From SG8-41 sp035649495 (GTDB lineage Bacteria; Pseudomonadota; Gammaproteobacteria; Burkholderiales; SG8-41), in assembly GCA_035649495.1 (NCBI GenBank), contig DASRJL010000211.1:11581-75580 (forward strand): a stretch of 64,000 bases of DNA. Reading direction: 5' to 3'. Below the pieces are notes generated by a model. That model did not search any database. It saw nothing but the letters and a program-made list of their open reading frames with translations, and had not been told where the DNA came from. Of the stretch, positions 13,053 to 20,095 are shown piece after piece (within the stretch, counting starts at the first letter, position 1; each line of letters begins with the position of its first letter). The position numbers and the translations under genes were made by a program.

Positions 13053-14121
13053 GCGCCAGGACTGCGTCGAGGGCGGCTCGCGGCACCTCTGCGGAAATGA
13101 ACGCCTCCCCGAGGCGCTTCACGAGTATGAATCGCATGCGCCCGCCCTGCACCTTCTTGTCGTGGCCCATCAGCTCGAGGTAGCGTTCCACGCCCAGGTC
13201 GGGCGCTGCGGTCGGGAGCCCCGCCCGCGCCAGGAGCTCCGTGATGCGCTTCACCTCGGGCGCGCCGATCAGGTCGAGCTGCCGGGAGAGACGGGCAGCA
13301 AGCACCATGCCCGCCGCGACGGCTTCCCCGTGCAGCCATTCCCCATATCCCAGTGCGGTCTCGATGGCGTGCCCGAAGGTGTGGCCGTAGTTGAGCAGCG
13401 CGCGATCTCCCGTTTCGCGCTCGTCGCGCGCCACGATGGCAGCCTTGATGGCGCAGGAGCGCTCGATCGCGTAGGTAAGCGCCTCGGCCTCGCGATTCAA
13501 GAGGCGGTCCATGTTGGCATCGAGCCAGTCGAAGAAGCCCGCGTCCTGGATGATCCCGTACTTCACCACCTCGGCGATGCCGGCCGCCAGCTCGCGCCGG
13601 GGGAGCGTCGCCAGCGTGTCGGTATCGGCCACGACCGCGACCGGCTGGTAGAACGCGCCTATCATGTTCTTGCCCAGCGGATGGTTGACGGCGGTCTTGC
13701 CGCCCACGGCGGAATCGACCTGGGCGAGCAGCGTGGTGGGCACCTGTATGAACGGCACCCCGCGCTGGTAGACGGCGGCGGCGAAACCCGCGAGATCGCC
13801 GACTACGCCTCCGCCCAGGGCGATGACCGTGGTGCCGCGCTCGGAGCGGTTCTCGAGCAACGCATCGAAGATACCGTTTAACGTCTCCCAGCTCTTGTAT
13901 TGCTCGCCGTCGGGGAGGGCGATTTCCATCACCGTCACCCCGTGCTCCTCCAGGGCGCGGCGCAACGCCGCGGCATAGAGCGGGCCCACGGTTGAATTCG
14001 TGACGAGCGCCACTTTCTTCTGCCGCAGGCGGCCCACGATCAGGTCAGGGCGTGCGAGCAGCCCCGGCCCGATATGAATCGGGTAGCTGCGGCCCTCCAG
14101 CGCTACGGTCAAGGTCTGCAC
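13045..14121 (-). CDS. aroB: 3-dehydroquinate synthase
   Basis: Second enzyme of the shikimate pathway, turning DAHP into 3-dehydroquinate with NAD and a divalent metal. The 358-aa product has the N-terminal MQTLTVALEGRSYPIHIGPGLL and the NAD-binding motif ALGGGVVGDLAGFAAAVYQRG. PTTLLAQVDSAVGGKTAVNH and the metal ligands in LLNYGHTFGHAIE follow. It starts 17 bp after the aroK stop and overlaps dgt by 8 bp, which indicates one transcript. Confidence 0.97.
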   Translation of the reverse strand: MQTLTVALEGRSYPIHIGPGLLARPDLIVGRLRQKKVALVTNSTVGPLYAAALRRALEEHGVTVMEIALPDGEQYKSWETLNGIFDALLENRSERGTTVIALGGGVVGDLAGFAAAVYQRGVPFIQVPTTLLAQVDSAVGGKTAVNHPLGKNMIGAFYQPVAVVADTDTLATLPRRELAAGIAEVVKYGIIQDAGFFDWLDANMDRLLNREAEALTYAIERSCAIKAAIVARDERETGDRALLNYGHTFGHAIETALGYGEWLHGEAVAAGMVLAARLSRQLDLIGAPEVKRITELLARAGLPTAAPDLGVERYLELMGHDKKVQGGRMRFILVKRLGEAFISAEVPRAALDAVLAHA

Positions 14122-14138
14122 GGGTGCGCGCCCCCCTG

Positions 14139-14747
14139 TCAGCCCGCGGGGGCAGGGCTGTCCGAGGGCCTTGCCGCGCCGGCCTCGAACTCGCCCAGCC
14201 TGCGTTCGAGCCTGTGCACGAGGCTGCCCGGGCTCTGGTCGCCCGTATCGATGATGATGTGTGCTACTTCACGGTAGAGCGGATCGCGCTCGGCGTAGAG
14301 CCGCTCCAGCGTCGCGAGGGGCTCTCCAGACCGGAGCAGCGGACGGTTCCGATCGTGGCGAGTGCGGTTCCACAGGTCGGCCACTGCCGCCCGCAGATAG
14401 ATCACGATGCCGTTCTCGGCCAGCAGTTTTCGGTTCTGCGGGGAGAGCACCGCCCCCCCGCCGGTGGCGAGGACGATATTGCCGCCTCGCACCAGCTCGG
14501 ACAGCATCCGCGCTTCGCGGGCGCGGAAGCCCGCCTCCCCCTCGATCTCGAAGATCACGGGAATCCTGACTCCCGTCGCGCGCTCGATCTCCTGGTCGGA
14601 GTCGAAAAAAGCCTTGCCGAGGCGCTTCGCGAGCAACCGCCCGATCGAAGTCTTGCCGGCGCCCATCAGGCCCACGAGGAAGACGTTCTCGCCGGCGTGC
14701 GCGCCGCGCTCCTGCCCGACCCCCGATCCTGACCGTGCCTCATCCAT
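14139..14747 (-). CDS. aroK: Shikimate kinase
   Basis: Phosphorylates shikimate with ATP. The Walker A loop GLMGAGKTS (Lys32 with this start), the shikimate-binding Asp in FFDSDQEIE, the motif ATGGGAVLSP and the lid region RTRHDRNRPLL all fit AroK. With the ATG at 14747 there are about 20 extra residues before the usual NVFLVGLMGAGK start. No later ATG precedes the P-loop, so the extension may be real or a non-ATG start may be used. An intrinsic terminator separates it from pilQ, so aroK probably needs its own promoter in the very short space at about 14750-14763, or depends on read-through. Confidence 0.95.
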   Translation of the reverse strand: MDEARSGSGVGQERGAHAGENVFLVGLMGAGKTSIGRLLAKRLGKAFFDSDQEIERATGVRIPVIFEIEGEAGFRAREARMLSELVRGGNIVLATGGGAVLSPQNRKLLAENGIVIYLRAAVADLWNRTRHDRNRPLLRSGEPLATLERLYAERDPLYREVAHIIIDTGDQSPGSLVHRLERRLGEFEAGAARPSDSPAPAG

Positions 14748-14763
14748 GGGCCGATTTTAGACC

Positions 14764-14791
14764 AAAAAAAAGCGGCCCCAACCGGGGCCGC
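14764..14791 (-). terminator. Intrinsic terminator after pilQ
   Basis: On the minus strand a perfect 8-bp stem (GCGGCCCC / GGGGCCGC) with a 4-base loop is followed by eight Ts. It lies between the pilQ stop and aroK, and should end most pilMNOPQ transcripts. Confidence 0.88.
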
Positions 14792-14815
14792 CCTTGATTT
14801 TGCCCGCCCAGCCGG

Positions 14816-16927
14816 CTACTGAGCCAGGTTCAGGCCGTCCTTGATGATCTTGGGGGTGATGAAGATCAAGAGCTCGTTCCGGTTGTCGACCTTCAGGTTC
14901 TGCTTGAACAGGAACCCGACGTAGGGCAGATCGCCCAGCACCGGCACCTTGTTGGTCGTCGAGCTCTCTTCCTGGGTGTAGATGCCGCCGATCACGACCG
15001 TTCCGCCGTTTTCGACCAGCACCTCGGTCACGATCTGCTTGGTGTCGATCGAGGGGCCGGCGAGCGTGACCTGGCCGACGCTGTCCTTGTGCACGTTCAG
15101 GTTCATGATCACCTTGTCGTCGGGGGTGATCTGGGGCTTGACCTTCAACGAGAGCGTCGCTTTCTTGAACGATACGCTCGTTGCACCGCTGGAGGTCGCC
15201 TGCTGGTACGGGATTTCAGTACCCTGCTCTATCGTGGCCTCGATCTGATCGGCCGTGATCACGCGCGGGCTGGAGATGATCTTGCCCTTGTTGTCGGCCT
15301 GCAGCGCGGTCAGTTCGAGATTCAGGAACTTGGTCGCCTTGTCGTTGAACAGCAGCACCGAGAAAACGCCGGCGGGCGGACTGGTCAAAGCCGGCAGGTT
15401 CACCGACAGGCTGTCCGTGAACGCCGCCGCGTCGGCCGCCTGTCCCGACGTGAAACCGGTGGAACTCAAGGCTCCCCCGGTCAGTCCGCGGACTGCTCCG
15501 CCGCCCGAGCCGATCTTGAAGCCCTGGCCCGTGGTGTCGTTATAGCCCAGTCGCGCGCCGAGGTTGCGGCTGAAGCGGTCGGTCGCCTCCACGATCCGCG
15601 ATTCGATCATCACCTGCCGCACCGGGATGTCCACCCGCTGGACCAGCCTGCGCACCTCCTCCAGCCGCGAGGGCGTGTCCTGCACGAAGAGGGTGTTGGT
15701 GCGCGTATCCACCACGGCGCTGCCGCGCTTGGACAGCACGCGCTGCTGCGGATCCGACAAGAGCTTCTGCATGTCGGCCGCTTTCTGGTAGTTCAGCTGG
15801 AAGCTCTCGGTGCGCGTCGGCTCCAGGTCGGCGATCTGGTTCTTCGCCTCGAGCGCGAGCTTCTCGCGCGTGGCGAGCTCCTCCCGCGGCGCGATCCAGA
15901 CCACGTTGCCCGTCTTGCGCATGTCGAGGCCCTTGCTCTGCAGGATGATGTCGAGCGCCTGGTCCCACGGCACGTCCTTCAGGCGCAGCGTCAGGTTGCC
16001 CTGCACCGTATCGCTGGTGATGATGTTGAGCCCCGTGAAATCCGCGATAACCTGCAGCACGGCGCGCACTTCCACGCTCTGGAAATCGAGCGAGAGCTTC
16101 TCGCCGACGAAGCCCGGGCGCACCAGGCGGTTCGGGTCCTCGATCTGCTGCTTCACCTCGATGATGAAGCGGTTGTCGGTCTGGTAGGCGGTGTGCTCCC
16201 AGGTGCCACGCGGCTCGATGACCAGGCGCGCGCCGGCGCCCTGGCTGAAGGCGTCCACCGTCTGCACCGGGGTGCCGAAATCGGTCACGTCGAGCCGCCG
16301 CTCCAGGTTCTTGGGGAGCGCCGTGTTGATGAAATCGACGACGATGGACCGGCCCTGGACCTTGAGGTCGATGCCGACCGCGCTGTCGGAGAGATCAACC
16401 ACGATACGGCCTTCGCCGGCTGCGCCGCGACGGAAATCGACGTTGCGCACGCCGTGGCGCCCGTCGGCTGCCCGCGGCTCGGCGAAATGGGTGGTGATGC
16501 CCGAGGGACCCGCGGCGGCGGCGGAGCCCTGCAGCGTGATGAGGAGCGTCTTGCCTTCGATCTGAGTGTCGTAGGAGAGCGCGCGCGCGAGATTCAGCAC
16601 GACGCGCGTGCGCTCGCCCGCCTGCACGACGTTGATGCTGCGCAGATCGCCCTCGCCGATCTCCTGGGTGCCGCGCGCCAGGCTGCTTCCCGTGTTGGGG
16701 AAATCGAAGGCGATGCGCGGCGGATTGTTGATGGTGAACCCGGCGGGAGGATTCGCCGGCGCCTCCTTCATCGACACCCTGATGACGACCTTGCCGCCGC
16801 TCTGGGAGGACGCGTTGATCGCCTCGATGGCGTTCGCCTGCGCGTGCGCGGCAAGGCTCGCCGCGGACAGGATGAGCGCGAGCCACGCATGGACGAGCGA
16901 CGTGATGAGTCTGGTTGGGAACTTCAT
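14816..16927 (-). CDS. pilQ: Type IV pilus outer-membrane secretin PilQ
   Basis: Forms the multimeric outer-membrane channel through which the type IV pilus passes. The 703-aa product has a signal peptide of about 30 aa ending AAHAQA and two AMIN-type peptidoglycan-binding regions (residues about 35-260). An STN/secretin N-terminal domain follows (LSLDFQSVEVRAVLQVIADF), then a second N-domain (QKLLSDPQQRVLSKRG), and then the secretin pore domain with VPVLGDLPYVGFLFKQ and ELLIFITPKI at the end. It starts 15 bp after pilP and is the last gene of pilMNOPQ. Confidence 0.97.
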   Translation of the reverse strand: MKFPTRLITSLVHAWLALILSAASLAAHAQANAIEAINASSQSGGKVVIRVSMKEAPANPPAGFTINNPPRIAFDFPNTGSSLARGTQEIGEGDLRSINVVQAGERTRVVLNLARALSYDTQIEGKTLLITLQGSAAAAGPSGITTHFAEPRAADGRHGVRNVDFRRGAAGEGRIVVDLSDSAVGIDLKVQGRSIVVDFINTALPKNLERRLDVTDFGTPVQTVDAFSQGAGARLVIEPRGTWEHTAYQTDNRFIIEVKQQIEDPNRLVRPGFVGEKLSLDFQSVEVRAVLQVIADFTGLNIITSDTVQGNLTLRLKDVPWDQALDIILQSKGLDMRKTGNVVWIAPREELATREKLALEAKNQIADLEPTRTESFQLNYQKAADMQKLLSDPQQRVLSKRGSAVVDTRTNTLFVQDTPSRLEEVRRLVQRVDIPVRQVMIESRIVEATDRFSRNLGARLGYNDTTGQGFKIGSGGGAVRGLTGGALSSTGFTSGQAADAAAFTDSLSVNLPALTSPPAGVFSVLLFNDKATKFLNLELTALQADNKGKIISSPRVITADQIEATIEQGTEIPYQQATSSGATSVSFKKATLSLKVKPQITPDDKVIMNLNVHKDSVGQVTLAGPSIDTKQIVTEVLVENGGTVVIGGIYTQEESSTTNKVPVLGDLPYVGFLFKQNLKVDNRNELLIFITPKIIKDGLNLAQ

Positions 16928-16942
16928 AGCACTACCCTCCTG

Positions 16943-17482
16943 TTATCCTTCCTGCAGCAGCAGCGCGCGGTCTTCTTCCTTCCATTCCCCGCCGCTGTCC
17001 TGGACCAGTTCCTTCAACTTGATGCCGGATTCGGAAATCTCGATGATGCGGCCGAAGTTCTGTCCGACGAAATTGCCCGGCTTGACGCGGAAGAGGCGAT
17101 TGTCCGGCGTCTTGACGAGCGCGAAGATCTCCTTCTTCTGCTGCAGCGTGCCGACCATCTTGAGGTTTTCCAGCGGGTAGGCCTCGAGCGGCTCCTTGCG
17201 CCGGTTGGGATCCGGGGGCCTGATGCCCCCCGCGACCGCGGCGGCCTTCGGCGCCTGGATCTGGCGCGGCTTGAACGGGTCGGTCAGATCGTAGGCGTTG
17301 TAGGTGAACGGCTCGTAGGGCTGCACCTCGGGGAGCGGCGGAATCCGCCCGCGCGGCAAGTCGTCGGATTTCTTGACGAACTCCCTCAGATCCGCGTGCT
17401 GCTCGCCGCCGCATCCCGCGAGAGCAAACACGAACGTCGGCACGATGAGCGACAGCACGAATCTCGAAGTGATGCGCTTCAT
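16943..17482 (-). CDS. pilP: Type IV pilus inner-membrane lipoprotein PilP
   Basis: Lipoprotein that links the PilMNO inner-membrane platform to PilQ. The signal peptide has the lipobox LAGC, with Cys24 as the expected lipidated residue. A disordered linker (LREFVKKSDDLPRG...YNAYDLTDPFKP) binds PilNO in characterised systems. It is followed by the small beta domain (PLENLKMVGTLQQKKEIFALVKT...NFGRIIEISESGIKL). Length 179 aa is typical. Its ATG overlaps the pilO stop by 4 bp. Confidence 0.95.
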   Translation of the reverse strand: MKRITSRFVLSLIVPTFVFALAGCGGEQHADLREFVKKSDDLPRGRIPPLPEVQPYEPFTYNAYDLTDPFKPRQIQAPKAAAVAGGIRPPDPNRRKEPLEAYPLENLKMVGTLQQKKEIFALVKTPDNRLFRVKPGNFVGQNFGRIIEISESGIKLKELVQDSGGEWKEEDRALLLQEG

Positions 17483-18129
17483 TTCTTACCGCCCTTCTTG
17501 GCGGCCGCGGCGGCCTTGCGCTGAGACGCGATCTCTTCCTCGTCCAGGTAACGGAAGGTCTTGGCAGTGGCATCCATCACCAGGCCGGGGTCCTTGCCGG
17601 CCCCCGTCGATAGCGCGATGTCGTTCAAGGTGACGATGCGCGAGAGCTTGCCGATATCGCTCGCGAACGCGCCCAGGTCGTGATAGTTGCCGGTCACCTT
17701 GATCGTGATCGGCAGCTCGGCGTAGAAATCGCGCTGTATCTCGCCCGAGGCGGGCCTGAACAGCTCGAACTGGAGACCCCGCCCCAGTCCCGCCTGGTTG
17801 ATGTCGGTCAGGAGCGCGTCCATCTCCGACTTGCCGGGAAGCTGCTTCAGGAGCGCGCCGAACTGCTTCTCGATGTCCTGGAGCTGCTTGCGGTAGGCCG
17901 GCAGGTCGATCGCCTGCTTCTTCTTGTCGAGGAAGGTCGTGCGCAGCTGCTCTTCCTTCGCCTCCTCGCCCTTGATCTTGTCGTACTGGTCCTGCCAGTC
18001 GAAGTACCATCCCGCCGTGACGATCAACGCCAGCACCACGACCAGGACACTCAGCCTGACGACGATCGGCGCGGAGCCGATCCGCTTCGGATCCAGGTAG
18101 CGCTTGAGGTCTTCGGATGTCATCGCCAT
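17479..18129 (-). CDS. pilO: Type IV pilus alignment protein PilO
   Basis: Bitopic inner-membrane protein that pairs with PilN to form the alignment subcomplex. The 216-aa product has a short cytoplasmic N-terminus (MAMTSEDLKRYLDPK), one membrane helix (about residues 23-44), a coiled-coil segment and a ferredoxin-like periplasmic domain (LPITIKVTGNYHDLGAFASD). The C-terminal tail is Lys/Ala-rich. It lies 6 bp after pilN and overlaps pilP by 4 bp. Confidence 0.95.
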   Translation of the reverse strand: MAMTSEDLKRYLDPKRIGSAPIVVRLSVLVVVLALIVTAGWYFDWQDQYDKIKGEEAKEEQLRTTFLDKKKQAIDLPAYRKQLQDIEKQFGALLKQLPGKSEMDALLTDINQAGLGRGLQFELFRPASGEIQRDFYAELPITIKVTGNYHDLGAFASDIGKLSRIVTLNDIALSTGAGKDPGLVMDATAKTFRYLDEEEIASQRKAAAAAKKGGKK

Positions 18130-18135
18130 GGCGCG

Positions 18136-18741
18136 CTACCCCTTGACTTCCGGTTTCGGGGCCGGCTTTCCGCCCGCCTTCTTCGCGTCGGCCTCGGGCT
18201 GCTGGCGGGTGATGTTGATGTTCATGGTGAACTCGTTCAGGCGCTGGTTGCCGACCGGCGTCGCCTTGATCTCGACCAGTCCGGGACTCTCCAGGTTGGG
18301 CGAGGACTCGAGGTTGCGCATCAGCGTGGAAACACGCGCCTGCGACTGCGTGAAGCCGGTTATCGACACCTTCTGGCCGGTCTGCTTGATGCCCTTCAGG
18401 TAGACGCCGTCGGGCAGCTGCCGCACCAGCTGGTCGAGCAGGTGCACGACCTCCGAGCGGTTCGCCTGCAGCGTTTCCACCACGTTCTTGCGGGCGAGCA
18501 GCGCCGCGGTCTGCTCCTTGACCTTGTTGATCTCCTCGATCTGCTTGTCGACCTTGGCGATCTCCTCGGTCAGGTAGGCATTGCGGCTCTGCTGCTCCTC
18601 GAACTGCTGGACGAGGGTGTAGTGCACGAATCCCACGATGGCGGCGCCGATGGCCACGAAGATCCCGAATGCGATGAAAAATTGCTGCTGCTGCAGCTTG
18701 CGCCGGATCTCGCGGTGGGGGAGAAGGTTGATGCGCATCAT
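18136..18741 (-). CDS. pilN: Type IV pilus assembly protein PilN
   Basis: Bitopic inner-membrane protein. Its cytoplasmic N-terminus carries the conserved MRINLLPHRE motif that docks on PilM. A membrane helix (about residues 22-44), a coiled coil (QFEEQQSRNAYLTEEIAKVD) and a periplasmic domain (DGVYLKGIKQTGQKVSITG) follow. At 201 aa it matches the family. It overlaps pilM by 4 bp (ATGA). Confidence 0.96.
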   Translation of the reverse strand: MMRINLLPHREIRRKLQQQQFFIAFGIFVAIGAAIVGFVHYTLVQQFEEQQSRNAYLTEEIAKVDKQIEEINKVKEQTAALLARKNVVETLQANRSEVVHLLDQLVRQLPDGVYLKGIKQTGQKVSITGFTQSQARVSTLMRNLESSPNLESPGLVEIKATPVGNQRLNEFTMNINITRQQPEADAKKAGGKPAPKPEVKG

Positions 18742-19844
18742 GGATCGAATCTCCGCATCGCCAGGCCGCAGGCCACCATCAGCGACGGCGCATCCTGCGT
18801 CAGGTTCTTGGGTCGGATCTTGGAAGACACCGCCATGTTGGTGAAGGGGTTCGCGACCACCGTGTTCACCTGCGTGCGCTTGTTGACCGACTCATCGACG
18901 CCCGGCAGCGCCGCGCAGCCGCCGGAGAGCACCAGGTGATTGACCTGGTTGAACTGGGTAGACGTGAAGAAGAACTGCAGGGCGCGCGCCACCTCCAGCC
19001 CCAGCATGTCCATGAACGGATGCAGCACCTCGGACTCGTAGTTCTCGGGCAGCCCGCCGGCCCGCTTCGCCGCTTCCGCCTCTTCGGGAGACAGCCCGAA
19101 GCGGTTCTGGATCTCCAGGGTGAGCTGGTTGCCGCCGAAGGGCTGCTCGCGCATGTAGATCGACTGGTCGTTGCGCAGCACGTTCACCGCCATGACCGTC
19201 GCGCCGATGTCGATCATGGCGATGTTCTGGTCCTTGCCCTTCTCGGGAAACTGGTCCTCGATCAGCTCGAAGGCGGTCTGCGCCGCGAACACGTCGACGT
19301 CCATGACCGTCGTCTTCAGGCCCGCCTGCTCCGCGGCCGCCACGCGGTCCTCGATCTTCTCCTTGCGCGAGGCCGCGATCAGGACCTCCACGTCGTCCGG
19401 GCTGTTGGGGGCCGGGCCCAGCACCTGGAAGTCGAGATTCACCTCGTCGAGGGCGAACGGAATATACTGGTTGGCCTCGGTCGCGACGGCGAGCTCAAGG
19501 TCTTCCTCGCGCTGGCCGGCGGGCACCAGTATCCGCTTGCTGATGACCGCCGCGTTGGGTAGCGCAAGCGCGAGGTTCTTGACGTTGCTGCCGAGGCGCT
19601 TGTGCGCGCGCTTGAGCGCATCGCTGACGGCGTCGATATTGTTGATGTTGCCTTCCACTACGGAGTCCTTGGGCAACGGCTCGACCGCATAGCGCTCAAC
19701 GCGATAAATGCCCTTGCCTGCCTCCATGATTTCCACCATCTTGATCGCGGACGAACTGATGTCCGTACCGATCAAAGGCGGCATCTTGGCCTTGAACAGG
19801 CGCTCCAGCGCGTCGAAATTAATGTTAAATTTCCCTTTGGCCAT
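18738..19844 (-). CDS. pilM: Type IV pilus actin-like protein PilM
   Basis: Cytoplasmic actin-fold ATP-binding protein that binds the PilN N-terminus. The 368-aa product shows the actin-like phosphate loops (LIGTDISSSAIKMVEI; IAMIDIGATVMAVNV) and the C-terminal VLSGGCAALPGVDES. It is the first gene of pilMNOPQ and is divergent from the penicillin-binding protein gene. No strong Shine-Dalgarno sequence precedes the ATG at 19844. The AT-rich sequence at about 19845-19920 should hold its promoter, which I could not assign securely. Confidence 0.96.
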   Translation of the reverse strand: MAKGKFNINFDALERLFKAKMPPLIGTDISSSAIKMVEIMEAGKGIYRVERYAVEPLPKDSVVEGNINNIDAVSDALKRAHKRLGSNVKNLALALPNAAVISKRILVPAGQREEDLELAVATEANQYIPFALDEVNLDFQVLGPAPNSPDDVEVLIAASRKEKIEDRVAAAEQAGLKTTVMDVDVFAAQTAFELIEDQFPEKGKDQNIAMIDIGATVMAVNVLRNDQSIYMREQPFGGNQLTLEIQNRFGLSPEEAEAAKRAGGLPENYESEVLHPFMDMLGLEVARALQFFFTSTQFNQVNHLVLSGGCAALPGVDESVNKRTQVNTVVANPFTNMAVSSKIRPKNLTQDAPSLMVACGLAMRRFDP

Positions 19845-19920
19845 AAATGTATGGGGACACTATCCCATTATTTACATTAAATGCTATCAACAACTATTTT
19901 TGATGTAAAGCGTTTCATCG

Positions 19921-19949
19921 TTTTGTGCCATCCGGGAACCCAATATAAT
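19921..19949 (+). promoter_or_regulatory. Candidate promoter for the PBP1A gene
   Basis: A perfect -10 hexamer TATAAT lies at 19944-19949. The -35 is weak (TTTTGT at 17-base spacing, or TTTGTG at 16). It would start transcription near 19956 and leave a leader of about 140 nt that contains the short ORF at 20025-20084. Confidence 0.5.
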
Positions 19950-20024
19950 GTCGCGGTCTGATTACGCATCGTACGTACCTATAGCGTACCGCTCGCTCTG
20001 GCGGGTCTATGTGGGAGGCGCACC

Positions 20025-20084
20025 GTGACGCAGTCCCGCAGGCAGGGCCTAACCTGTTGCTTTAATACAACACTCTTGCCGTAA
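20025..20084 (+). CDS. Possible 19-aa leader peptide upstream of PBP1A
   Basis: A GTG at 20025 is preceded by GGGAGG at 6-base spacing, a better ribosome site than that of the gene it precedes. It opens a 19-codon frame ending at TAA 20082-20084, only 11 bases before the PBP1A ATG and out of frame with it. The peptide has adjacent Cys-Cys codons. No homologue is known to me. It could tune translation of the downstream gene or be fortuitous. Confidence 0.3.
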   Translation: MTQSRRQGLTCCFNTTLLP

Positions 20085-20095
20085 CGGGCACCCGA

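Noticed and set aside
15089..17524. An 811-codon plus-strand open frame antisense to pilQ and pilP
   Set aside because: PilQ and PilP on the minus strand have clear domains and signal peptides; the antisense frame has none and spans two genes.
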